DNA of 36,349 nucleotides, from assembly GCA_023145475.1 (NCBI GenBank), contig JAGLDR010000118.1:1-36349 (forward strand), written 5' to 3'. A program made the position numbers and the translations under genes. The stretch comes from a bacterium (GTDB lineage: Bacteria; UBP6; UBA1177; JAGLDR01). This document shows positions 17,357-25,630 of this stretch, one piece after another. Positions within the stretch are counted from its first letter, which is position 1. Every line of letters starts with the position of its first letter. The notes beneath the pieces were generated by a model, which worked only from the letters and a program-made list of their open reading frames with translations, searched no databases and was not told the origin of the DNA.

Positions 17357-18311
17357 TCTCATCTCTCCAGCTAATTTTCAAATGTGATTCAATCTTTTGC
17401 AGGACTTGGTACAAATTAAGCTCTCCGCTAAGGATTCTTTCAATCCAGTCATTGAAGATACTATGCCCTTTAAAAATTGCAAGAATATCTGACCCTGTTT
17501 TTTCTTGCATCATCTGCATTATCTGTGATTCGACACGAGGACGCCATATAGTATCTCTGTTTTTCTTAACGAAATCAGCCCTTTGCGACATCTGCTCGAC
17601 CAAGGAAGCTACCCCTTTTCTCTCTGTTGCAACTGTTTCAACAATAGGAGGAATCCAGTCGAGTTGTCGCCTATTTAGTTCAATAATCATCTGCAGTTCA
17701 GCAAGAAGTCGCTCTCGTCCATCTTTATCTGCCTTATTGACGACAAATATATCGGCAATTTCCATAATTCCTGCTTTTAATGCCTGCACATCATCACCCA
17801 TTCCAGGCACAAGAACAAGAAGAACGGTATCGGCAGCCTTCATAACATCAATTTCACTCTGCCCTACACCGACAGTTTCAATGATAATAATATCAAAATT
17901 AAAATTTCTGAGCAGCGAAACAACATCCATTGACGCGGGAGCAAGACCGCCAAGACTTCCTCTGCTGCCCATTGAACGAATAAAAACCTCAGGATCGGTG
18001 TTGTGAGATGACATACGAATTCTGTCACCTAAGATTGCACCACCACTAAAAGGAGAGCTTGGATCAACAGCAATCACTGCCACTCGCTTTCCTGCTTTTC
18101 TATATTCGACAATCAATCCATCCGTTAAGGAGCTCTTTCCTGCACCAGGAGGTCCAGTAATTCCAATAACTATCGACGGATAATCAGATACCATTGAGGC
18201 AAGCAACTCTGTTGCACGCTGTCTATCATGCTCTATTGTTGAAATCAATCGCCCAAGTTTGCGGTGATTAATCGTTCCATCATTTTTTAGAACGCCACTA
18301 TCGTCTCTCAT
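17349..18311 (-). CDS. meaB: MeaB/ArgK-type G3E GTPase
   Basis: 320-residue P-loop GTPase that gates B12 loading of methylmalonyl-CoA mutase and protects it from inactivation. Walker A is GPPGAGKS (53-60). Also seen are DPSSPFSGGAILGDRIRM, the signature ETVGVGQSEIDV and the guanine-specificity motif NKAD. The C-terminal arm used for dimerisation is present. It is the first gene of the long decarboxylase operon, right behind a near-consensus promoter. The mutase itself is absent from the window, so it must be encoded elsewhere. Older names of this family (ArgK, LAO transport kinase) do not reflect its role. Confidence 0.95.
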   Translation of the reverse strand: MRDDSGVLKNDGTINHRKLGRLISTIEHDRQRATELLASMVSDYPSIVIGITGPPGAGKSSLTDGLIVEYRKAGKRVAVIAVDPSSPFSGGAILGDRIRMSSHNTDPEVFIRSMGSRGSLGGLAPASMDVVSLLRNFNFDIIIIETVGVGQSEIDVMKAADTVLLVLVPGMGDDVQALKAGIMEIADIFVVNKADKDGRERLLAELQMIIELNRRQLDWIPPIVETVATERKGVASLVEQMSQRADFVKKNRDTIWRPRVESQIMQMMQEKTGSDILAIFKGHSIFNDWIERILSGELNLYQVLQKIESHLKISWRDENE

Positions 18312-18346
18312 TCTCTCTCCACTCTCTGTCGAGAACCATTTGCAAA

Positions 18347-18375
18347 ACTATAAAGATGGAAGAGGAGCGTGTCAA
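18347..18375 (-). promoter_or_regulatory. Near-consensus promoter of the meaB-decarboxylase operon
   Basis: Perfect TTGACA (18375-18370), 17-base spacer and TATAGT (18352-18347, 5 of 6) on the minus strand, about 35 bases upstream of the meaB ATG. This is one of the strongest sigma-70-like sites in the window. No comparable site or terminator is seen within the following nine genes, which supports a single transcript down to about 6541. Confidence 0.7.
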
Positions 18376-18402
18376 ACATTATTACGGTTAATTTCGGTTA
18401 TT

Positions 18403-19800
18403 TTAATACAAACGATGAAGAGAATCAACCGTTGCAGCTATCTCGTGATTTGAAAGCAATCCAGCAGGTGCAAAAAAGTGAATATCCATAAAAAGATAAA
18501 TATTATGGCTATAAAACGCATAAAGTAACGCCTCCCCAAAAAGATTTCCCGTTGGGTTCTCTTTATACTTGAGAGCTGAATTCAAAAGCGCGAGATACAA
18601 AGTCGCCGATCTATCCTCCTCACTGTATGAAATTGTTACAAGAAGGTGCATTACTAAGATAGCATCTACTATCCACTGCTCGTCTCTATCAATAACGATG
18701 CGATTTGGAGAAAATGAAGCCGGCATCTGCACAAACGGGGTGCAGCCTGAGACAAATTGCAACCCTTCGTTATATTGCAACACTTCTGCGGCTCCCTCAG
18801 ATGTAAATATTGCTGCTCGCTCTTTCAAATAGGCACATTCCACGAGCGATGTATCATAGTGCAATCCTCTCTCTTTCATCTCGTTTGCCGACTGCAGTTC
18901 AACTTTTGGCAGCTGAGAGAGATGGTCAAGCAGAAAACTCTGGGGATAGAGCAAAGCTTCTACAGAAATATTCTTAAAGTGCTTATCACTCTTCTCCATT
19001 GAGATGAAATCCCGCAAATAGCTGTGCCACTCTGTGAAAGAAGGCGTGTTACCTTTTTTATCCATAAAAAAGAGAAAGGCATCAAGAGTAGGAGCAACAA
19101 GACCGTTTATAGATGCTTTGGTCATTGTGTGCAAAAGAGGGCAAACAGAGACATCTACGCAGAAAAATCGTTTTGCAGAGAGTTGTTCAATAAAACGGTA
19201 AAGTGTAACGGCAAGAATGTACTCTGTCGTTACATCTTTTTTAAAATAACGATCTTCTTTTTGCACTTTTTGAAATGTCATAAGAAAAAGCAATTCTAGC
19301 TGAGTTGCATCGAGTCCACCATTCTGATTCATCAAAAGACGACGAAATCCATCTTGTTGTTCTACTGTAATATGGTTAAGAACCTTTGCAAACAAGAAAT
19401 CTCCATCGCCTCGATAACGATCAACAATATCACTATTTTCGGCACGGTTGACGAGCGTTACAAGCAAGATAAAAGAGTTCAGTAGGTGCTCTGTTCTCAA
19501 CTCATACCAATAGTGAAATGGAGCCGTAATTTCAGTCAGTGGATAATTATCTAGATACTTTTTCAGTTTATCAGGATGTGAGGCAAGAGTAGTTGCAATA
19601 TCGACATCAAAACAGTCAAAAAGAAGCGTATCAGAGATAACTCCCGGCAAAAGAGATGAATTCATACAAATAGGGGAAGTTTCAAATGGAGAGGAGAGTA
19701 AAAAATCATCAGCAGCGACAAGTGGGGCACTCCACAAAACAAAAAAGAGAAGAAGCAGGGAGAATAGCTTCGTCACACGCTTGTTGGTTTTATTGTTCAA
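18403..19800 (-). CDS. Secreted or periplasmic protein of unknown function
   Basis: About 465 residues. The first ATG (19830) has no ribosome binding site and lies well inside the upstream gene. A TTG at 19800 preceded by AGAGG gives a standard signal peptide (basic n-region, hydrophobic core, SAPLVAA then Asp-Asp); a GTG at 19776 would keep the same signal. The mature protein is largely helical by composition, with paired Cys (FFCVDVSVCP) and several Tyr/His-rich helices such as FGEALLYAFYSHNIYLFM. No catalytic motif or family is recognised. It overlaps the 3' end of the RHH-SHOCT gene, so the two are probably co-translated, and it appears to end the lipoprotein/SNF2 gene run. Confidence 0.65.
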   Translation of the reverse strand: MNNKTNKRVTKLFSLLLLFFVLWSAPLVAADDFLLSSPFETSPICMNSSLLPGVISDTLLFDCFDVDIATTLASHPDKLKKYLDNYPLTEITAPFHYWYELRTEHLLNSFILLVTLVNRAENSDIVDRYRGDGDFLFAKVLNHITVEQQDGFRRLLMNQNGGLDATQLELLFLMTFQKVQKEDRYFKKDVTTEYILAVTLYRFIEQLSAKRFFCVDVSVCPLLHTMTKASINGLVAPTLDAFLFFMDKKGNTPSFTEWHSYLRDFISMEKSDKHFKNISVEALLYPQSFLLDHLSQLPKVELQSANEMKERGLHYDTSLVECAYLKERAAIFTSEGAAEVLQYNEGLQFVSGCTPFVQMPASFSPNRIVIDRDEQWIVDAILVMHLLVTISYSEEDRSATLYLALLNSALKYKENPTGNLFGEALLYAFYSHNIYLFMDIHFFAPAGLLSNHEIAATVDSLHRLY

Positions 19801-20056
19801 GCAACCTCTTTTTAAGCATTTCAAACTCATCTAATGAGATTTTCTCATCATCAAGCATTGTAATTAATCTGTTGAGTGAAGAGAGGAGAGGATCGCCACC
19901 AATCGAGACTGAGATTTGTGAATTAATCATCGTAAAAAGACCAAACTCACTAAGACTCATACCACTATTCTTTGCTTTCTTTCTTATTAAGTCTCGTTGC
20001 TCATCCGTACATAACACTTCAATTTTATTTGTTTTTCTTGGGGACTTCTCAACCAT
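19790..20056 (-). CDS. Small ribbon-helix-helix protein with SHOCT-like C-terminus
   Basis: 88 residues from the ATG at 20056, which has GGGGT 7 bases upstream (an in-frame GTG lies 15 bases earlier). Residues about 11-47 (KIEVLCTDEQRDLIRKKAKN then SGMSLSEF) fit the ribbon-helix-helix pattern of MobC-type and CopG-type DNA-binding proteins: a beta strand, a helix, then a second helix beginning MSLSEF. Residues about 58-87 (LNRLITMLDDEKISLDEFEM then LKKRLL) match the SHOCT pattern, a short helical oligomerisation motif. No relaxase or plasmid gene is nearby. A regulator of its own operon is the simplest reading. It follows the SNF2 gene by 39 bases. Confidence 0.65.
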   Translation of the reverse strand: MVEKSPRKTNKIEVLCTDEQRDLIRKKAKNSGMSLSEFGLFTMINSQISVSIGGDPLLSSLNRLITMLDDEKISLDEFEMLKKRLLEQ

Positions 20057-20095
20057 AATTTTACCCCGCACATCAGTCAGAAATGAATTTGACCA

Positions 20096-23011
20096 CTACT
20101 TCATATCATCAATAAATTCCATCTTGGCAATTTGCCGTACAAAATCCTTCTGTGGATCTGCGACAGCCTTTGAGAGAAACATATCGACCATATTGCGTTT
20201 TTCCATCTGCATTTTCAAAATCTTCTCTTCAACGGTGTTAATCGAATAGAGTTTATGCACAACAACAGTCTTTTTTTGACCAATTCTGTGTGCCCTGCTC
20301 CACGCCTGCTCTTCAACCGCTGGATTCCACCATGGATCAGTGATGATAACATTGTCCGCAGCTGTCAAATTAAGACCGACACCACCAACTTTCAAAGAGA
20401 GGATAAAAACGGCTCGACCACCTTCGTTAAAGGCATCAATCTCTTTTTGTCTCTCTTTTGTTGAACCATCAATATAGTAGTAGGGAATATTCATCTCTTC
20501 CATTGCGGCCCTTATGTGGGCAAGCATTCCTAAAAACTGGCTAAAAATCAACACACGACCTTCACCATCAACAATATCTTCTACAATCTCTTTTATCACT
20601 GTTATCTTTCCAGAATCAAAAAGAGAAAATTCGCCATCACCAACAAGAGATGGATGATCTGCCGCCATTCTCAAGCGGGTAAGCAGGCGAAGAATATCAA
20701 TATCGCCCATCTCACCATTCGCATCTATCCACTCTGCCTTACTTCGCAAGAGCAGTGACAGATAGAAGTCTCGTTGCATCGGAGGCATCTCGACAGGAAC
20801 ATCTCTTACAATCAAATCAGGAAGTTCTGGCATAATCTTTCTTTTCGTTCTTCGCAACATAAACGGGGATGCCATAAGAGAAAACTCTTGTAATTTTGCG
20901 ATATCTCCATTTCTTTCGGCTGAGACAATCTCTTTTTTGACTCCTAAAAAACCGGGCATCAGAAAGTTAAAAATACTCCACAGTTCACTTGGTCTATTTT
21001 CAAGTGGTGTACCGGTCAATGCAATGCGCCGCATCGATTTAACCGCTTTTATTGTCTTAAATCTTCGTGTTGAACTGTTTTTTATATGCTGTGCTTCATC
21101 GACAACAAGCGTATTGAAAAGCAGTGACTTAAGATGTGAAAAATCATTGACCAAAATAGAGTAACTCGTGATAATAAGGGAATTTCCTGCGCGTTTCCAC
21201 AACTCCTCACGCTCTTTTGGAGGAAAGGAGTCAATAACTACCGTCTCCATCTCTGGAAAAAACTTTGTTATTTCGTGCTTCCATGTCCAAATTAGTGTCT
21301 TTGGAGCAACAACAAGAGATGGTCTGTCTCTCTTTTCAGCTTGCAATACTGTCAACGCCTGCACTGTCTTTCCAAGCCCCATCTCATCAGCCAAAATGCC
21401 GCTCAGTCCAAGGTGAAAAAGAAGCTGCATCCAGCGAATACCCTCTTTCTGATATTTTCTCAGCACTGAGGGAAAATTCATCTTTTCTAATTCGGGATAT
21501 TCACCATTTTGCAACGCTTTTACAATCTCTTGATACTTCTTTTTTTCTAATGCCGAAATATCACCTTCAATCGTAACATTTGCCTTTTTAGCAAGAAGAT
21601 GAGGCAACATTCTATTGCTCATTTTCTTCCCAGGACTCACTGCATCAGAATAGAGTAACTCACTGATATTTTTAAGAAAAGATTCACTATCCTCCAACCT
21701 ATACAAATCACCATCTTCATCCATAACCAATGGAGCTTTAACCCCTCGTCGATACTCTCTGATTGCAGAGATAAGAGAATCAGGTTGCAGTGGTCGATTC
21801 ATACTCGGAAAGGTAACAGAAAAGGAGAACCAACTTCCCTCTTTATCCATATTAAGCACGATAGAAGTCTGCTCTATATCATCAGAGGTATAGGAGACAG
21901 TTGTCAATGTTGTCGCTCTCTCTACCTCGCCCTCTTTATACAGAGGAGATTGCTCAGAGCTCAGAGTCGTAAAAAGAGCAGCAGAACCACTGAAAACACC
22001 CTTTTTAAGTGTCAATCCAACCGAGCGAAGAAACTGTTTAATCGACTTCACTTTTTGTGGCGTTATCGTATAGAGAATCCCATCAATCAGATAGGAGTGA
22101 TCTTTATCGGCACGAGAAAAATTAAGAGGAACAGGCACACTATCATCACTCTGCACCGCAACATCAACAACAGTTTTGTTGTGGTTAAAAGAGAGCAAAA
22201 AATTAGCGCGATTACTATCATCAATCTGCCTCACAGAGGCATTCAAATCGCCTTTTACCTTAAAAGTTGGTGTAAAGGCCTTGTTTAATCGAGTTGTTAA
22301 GGCAACAACCTTTTCTATGCTATCACTTTGAATAGTCGTCCGAAGAAGAGTGTTAAGCAGTGTCGCTTGCTCTGACGAAATCGAGAGAATTTCAACACTC
22401 TCTTTATCAAACAGAAGAGCTGACTGCTTAAAAAAGAGCAGATGAAGCGGAAGAGAAAAATGGAGAGCGTCGTGCTCTCGTGTATAGAGAAGTATTCGTG
22501 CTTTTTTTGTCTTTCTCACCTTTTTTGATTGAAAGGTAAAAAGCTCTGGTGAGAGTGCAACAAGTGGCGTAATATCTCCTGAAACATCGGGAAAAACATT
22601 TAACAATTGAATGGGAACTTCGGTTGTTTTCAACTTCAACGCCCCATCAACAATACGCAACTCTAAGGGAAATGTAGGATGCTTTGCCTTTGCCGTTGCC
22701 TCAGCTAATTTTATGATTTGATCATCAGGCAACTCATCGCCAATTGACATCTCATTAAATTGCAATGCAGCAGCGACTGCGTGTTTACAAAGCCTCTCTC
22801 CACAACTACAGACCGTAGAAATCTCATCCGTAGACACAATCAAATTGACCGTATGATTCCCCGTTGAGAAAAATGCACGAAGCGTGACCGATGTTGGAAG
22901 ATTATACTCAATCCCCGTGACAACCCCTCGCTTCTCAGCATACAATCGACTTCCTTCAGAATAATACTCAGAAGAAAGAAGGTGAGTTATAGGAATAAAA
23001 AATGAAATCAT
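20096..23011 (-). CDS. SWIM zinc-finger SNF2-family helicase
   Basis: 971-residue SNF2-type DNA translocase. N-terminal SWIM zinc finger CxCx4CxH: Cys68, Cys70, Cys75, His77. A long region (100-500) of low conservation follows, as in bacterial SNF2 proteins with a helicase-associated domain. The ATPase core starts with LRKYQKEGIRWMQLL, then motif I DEMGLGKT (542-549), DEAQ motif II in VVDEAQHIKN, motif III LTGTPLENR, and in the second lobe LKVGGVGLNLTAAD and QAWSRAHRIGQ (motif VI). All motifs needed for ATP hydrolysis are present. Such proteins remodel protein-DNA or RNA polymerase complexes; RapA is a distant relative. The ATG overlaps the lolA stop in ATGA and has no ribosome binding site of its own; a hairpin lies just before it. 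Confidence 0.93.
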   Translation of the reverse strand: MISFFIPITHLLSSEYYSEGSRLYAEKRGVVTGIEYNLPTSVTLRAFFSTGNHTVNLIVSTDEISTVCSCGERLCKHAVAAALQFNEMSIGDELPDDQIIKLAEATAKAKHPTFPLELRIVDGALKLKTTEVPIQLLNVFPDVSGDITPLVALSPELFTFQSKKVRKTKKARILLYTREHDALHFSLPLHLLFFKQSALLFDKESVEILSISSEQATLLNTLLRTTIQSDSIEKVVALTTRLNKAFTPTFKVKGDLNASVRQIDDSNRANFLLSFNHNKTVVDVAVQSDDSVPVPLNFSRADKDHSYLIDGILYTITPQKVKSIKQFLRSVGLTLKKGVFSGSAALFTTLSSEQSPLYKEGEVERATTLTTVSYTSDDIEQTSIVLNMDKEGSWFSFSVTFPSMNRPLQPDSLISAIREYRRGVKAPLVMDEDGDLYRLEDSESFLKNISELLYSDAVSPGKKMSNRMLPHLLAKKANVTIEGDISALEKKKYQEIVKALQNGEYPELEKMNFPSVLRKYQKEGIRWMQLLFHLGLSGILADEMGLGKTVQALTVLQAEKRDRPSLVVAPKTLIWTWKHEITKFFPEMETVVIDSFPPKEREELWKRAGNSLIITSYSILVNDFSHLKSLLFNTLVVDEAQHIKNSSTRRFKTIKAVKSMRRIALTGTPLENRPSELWSIFNFLMPGFLGVKKEIVSAERNGDIAKLQEFSLMASPFMLRRTKRKIMPELPDLIVRDVPVEMPPMQRDFYLSLLLRSKAEWIDANGEMGDIDILRLLTRLRMAADHPSLVGDGEFSLFDSGKITVIKEIVEDIVDGEGRVLIFSQFLGMLAHIRAAMEEMNIPYYYIDGSTKERQKEIDAFNEGGRAVFILSLKVGGVGLNLTAADNVIITDPWWNPAVEEQAWSRAHRIGQKKTVVVHKLYSINTVEEKILKMQMEKRNMVDMFLSKAVADPQKDFVRQIAKMEFIDDMK

Positions 23012-23676
23012 TGGAAGTGCGACACTTCATACCCTTTTGGTGTCTTGGGCATAAATTGCTCTTTTGTCAGCTTCTTTTTATAGCTGATATTAGTAAAAAA
23101 GAATTGGTTAAGATTTTTCAGTTGATCAACAATAACAAGTCCTATTACTTCACTATTTTTTGCAATCAAAAACATATATCGCAAATCGGCCATCGGCTCT
23201 TTTGGGGTCAATTTGATAAGCAGCGCTCCCTTCTCAACTGTAATCCCTGCTTTGTTCGCCTTAGCAATCGAAGATGAACTATTTTTCACTGTGAAGCTCT
23301 TGTTAATTGCATCTGGTCCACGGAGAAAAACGAGGTAGTCACCCATTCCTGATGCCCCTGTTTTAATCAACACACTCTTTTTTTTGTGATCAATAAACGA
23401 AGTCTGTTTTGGTGTAATATAGGTCTCTTCCACAACATTTTTTTTCTCTTGTGTAACAACGGATATAAATTCAGGAGCAAGATAGTTAATAAGCCCAGCG
23501 TCTTTTGTCACTTTTTTAGTCATTTTTGCAGTAAATACCCGATTAAAATCGGTACTGAAAGTCTTTATACCTTTGTACTTATCAAATAACTTTGCAATAT
23601 CTGCATCTGCTGCACTCACAGAGAGTGATAGTGTTAACAACAAGACAGCTAGCACCAATTGAAAAATATTTTTCAT
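23008..23676 (-). CDS. lolA: LolA-like outer-membrane lipoprotein carrier protein
   Basis: 222 residues from the ATG at 23676, chosen because GAGGG lies 5 bases upstream and it exposes a signal peptide (MKNIFQLVLAVLLLTLSLSV, cleavage about SVSA/AD). The periplasmic chaperone LolA carries lipoproteins from LolCDE to the outer membrane. Support: LFDKYKGIKTFSTDFNRVFT at the mature N-terminus, the strand pair with LINYLAPEFISVV, TYITPKQTSFIDHKKKSVLI, and the C-terminal strands EVIGLVIVDQLKNLNQFFFT and ISYKKKLTKEQFMPKTPKGY. The length matches the family. It follows two lipoprotein genes and overlaps the SNF2 gene by 4 bases. Confidence 0.85.
   Translation of the reverse strand: MKNIFQLVLAVLLLTLSLSVSAADADIAKLFDKYKGIKTFSTDFNRVFTAKMTKKVTKDAGLINYLAPEFISVVTQEKKNVVEETYITPKQTSFIDHKKKSVLIKTGASGMGDYLVFLRGPDAINKSFTVKNSSSSIAKANKAGITVEKGALLIKLTPKEPMADLRYMFLIAKNSEVIGLVIVDQLKNLNQFFFTNISYKKKLTKEQFMPKTPKGYEVSHFQ
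23014..23028 (-). other. Perfect hairpin just before the SNF2 start codon
   Basis: On the minus strand GAAGTG, TCG, CACTTC forms a 6-bp stem with a 3-base loop. It ends two bases before the SNF2 ATG and lies inside the lolA C-terminal codons, where a ribosome binding site would be expected. It could make SNF2 translation depend on ribosomes finishing lolA. Confidence 0.4.
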
Positions 23677-23689
23677 ACTATCCCTCGCT

Positions 23690-25630
23690 CTATTTAAAAT
23701 CATTAATAAGAATTTGCTCAAGAGGATCGTAATCCGCAATATAGCGTCTCGTCATCGAGAAGAGAAGCAATCGACCAGGAATAGGTTGACGACTCCACTC
23801 AAAAACCTGGCGACTTTGATACCCAAGATAGTAGATACTTGGCTTTATCGTTAAAATATGGGTAACACCTGGCATCGTTTTAATAGAATCATCACCCTTC
23901 TCAATTCTAAAATCAGACAAAATATCACTGTGGGTAAAATCACTCCCTCCACTTCCTGCAGGAAACTCATCGCCTATTGTTTCGTATGTACGAAAAAGAG
24001 GGTCAATCAAAGAGATAAGATAACGATTCTCTGGATAGAGTGAATATGATAAAAGCGGCCCAAAACAGGCATTAACACTATCTGCATAGCTGTCCATTGA
24101 GACCTGCAAAAGGTGCTCTGAAAGCTCAGACTCAATCCCCATTGAAATTGTCGCAGAGGGCGGAATGGTGCACGCACTATTTAGATTTCTTTTTGATGTT
24201 ATCAACAAACGCCCCTCTCCTGGGTGCAAATTGTAGTCAGCAAAAGAGAGTGTCTTATCACCTAATACCATTGCACTGTCATCAAACTGCCCAGCATGTG
24301 ATGTCAGCAACTGAGAGACACCTTCAAACACGGCGGTATATTGAATGGTATAGTGTAAATTCCGACGAACTTGCAAATCAGTGAGAAAAGGTGCAGTTGT
24401 TGCCTCTGTCTCATCATCATCGGGATAGCGTCTAAAATAACGATAGAGAAAAGGTTGCATCCTGTTTCTTCGTATAATCTCCTCACTACTCAGCGGATCA
24501 TCAGAGGTAAAATGCCTTACCATCCACCCATCACTATCTATATCAAACAGCAACATTGCGCCATTTTGGGTGGCGACAACAATAATATCATGTTTTTTTG
24601 CATCGAAAACACTATCAGGCAAAGTGTCATCATCAGGAAATTCATATGACTCGTCATCAATGTCGGGAGTCTCATTTATATCCTCATCAGATTCACCATA
24701 AGCCGTTGTCTCTTCAATTGAGAGAGCAACCTTTTCACTGGCACTATCAGCAGCCAAAAGACGGTAGTAAAAAGAGTCTTCAACCTCAAGATAGGTTACG
24801 GAGGCAGCTTTAACCATCTCAGGCATTTTAAGTTCAACAACGGGTAACAGCTCACTATCGAAAAGATAGACTGACGATTCTGTCGATATCGCCCAACGCT
24901 CTTTATTTATTGAGAAAACGCCTCTAATTTTTTCAGTAATCCCCACATCAATTGACTCAAGGGGTGTCGATGCCGTATGCTTGTAGAGCAAACCATCTTT
25001 CGTATGCAACAGACAATATTTCTCATGACACGCATAGTTAACAGGAATTGTTGGAAAATTACCATCCACCGCGATTTTAGAAAAATCTTTATCTACCGTA
25101 TAGGCTGATGTCTCAGTTACTCCGGTAAAAAGTGTCCCCTGCGTATCTAAAAAACGGGTAACCTCTGAAAGAGCAATCTCTTTCACGCCTTCTTGAGGAA
25201 TATCGGTGATAGCACTCATACTATAAAAGCGTAAAAAAGAGCCTTTTTTGCCCTCGTTATCAGCAGGATTTATTGTCCCTGTTCCCGCAAGCGCAAGTAC
25301 AATCCCTACCTCGCCCTCCTCTTTTTCCGCAGCAGCAAGTGCCTGCACTGCCCCATCGACAAGCAGTCCTGTATCTCCATCAAAGGGATCATCAAAATTA
25401 GAGACAAAAGAGCCACTACATCCATCAATCAGCTTCACTCGCGTCTCCTCTCTCTCCTCATCTGCGACAAAAAGAAGGTAGCTATCAATCCCCGATGAAC
25501 AGTTGGTCATAAAGGGGCTCAGTGTCAATGAACTGACCGAGTGGAGGTCATATTCTGAGCTCGACTTATCACACCCAGCAAACCAGACTAAAGAGAGAAG
25601 AAGAAGAGCAACAAGAAGTATGCGTTTCAT
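23690..25630 (-). CDS. Large lipoprotein, beta-propeller-like, unknown function
   Basis: 646 residues. MKRILLVALLLLSLVWFAGC is a textbook lipoprotein signal; Cys20 is followed by Asp-Lys, and in E. coli an Asp at +2 retains a lipoprotein in the inner membrane, if that rule holds here. The mature protein is strand-rich with repeated short blade-like motifs (YCLLHTKDGLLYKHT, WAISTESSVYLFDSE, IIVVATQNGAMLLFDIDSDG), suggesting a beta-propeller. A Glu/Asp-rich insert (GESDEDINETPDIDDESYEF) lies near the middle. No known family is recognised. It overlaps the preceding lipoprotein gene by 4 bases (ATGA) and lies 13 bases before lolA. The order lipoprotein, lipoprotein, lolA suggests a shared role in the envelope. 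Confidence 0.75.
   Translation of the reverse strand: MKRILLVALLLLSLVWFAGCDKSSSEYDLHSVSSLTLSPFMTNCSSGIDSYLLFVADEEREETRVKLIDGCSGSFVSNFDDPFDGDTGLLVDGAVQALAAAEKEEGEVGIVLALAGTGTINPADNEGKKGSFLRFYSMSAITDIPQEGVKEIALSEVTRFLDTQGTLFTGVTETSAYTVDKDFSKIAVDGNFPTIPVNYACHEKYCLLHTKDGLLYKHTASTPLESIDVGITEKIRGVFSINKERWAISTESSVYLFDSELLPVVELKMPEMVKAASVTYLEVEDSFYYRLLAADSASEKVALSIEETTAYGESDEDINETPDIDDESYEFPDDDTLPDSVFDAKKHDIIVVATQNGAMLLFDIDSDGWMVRHFTSDDPLSSEEIIRRNRMQPFLYRYFRRYPDDDETEATTAPFLTDLQVRRNLHYTIQYTAVFEGVSQLLTSHAGQFDDSAMVLGDKTLSFADYNLHPGEGRLLITSKRNLNSACTIPPSATISMGIESELSEHLLQVSMDSYADSVNACFGPLLSYSLYPENRYLISLIDPLFRTYETIGDEFPAGSGGSDFTHSDILSDFRIEKGDDSIKTMPGVTHILTIKPSIYYLGYQSRQVFEWSRQPIPGRLLLFSMTRRYIADYDPLEQILINDFK

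Noticed and set aside
19790-20056. Plasmid mobilisation locus (MobC-like protein)
   Set aside because: The ribbon-helix-helix resemblance is real, but there is no relaxase, no oriT-like repeat and a SHOCT-like tail instead.
19686-20249. A 187-residue open frame on the plus strand
   Set aside because: It runs antisense across three minus-strand genes that have coherent domains; its composition is Ser/Ile/Phe-rich as expected of a shadow frame.
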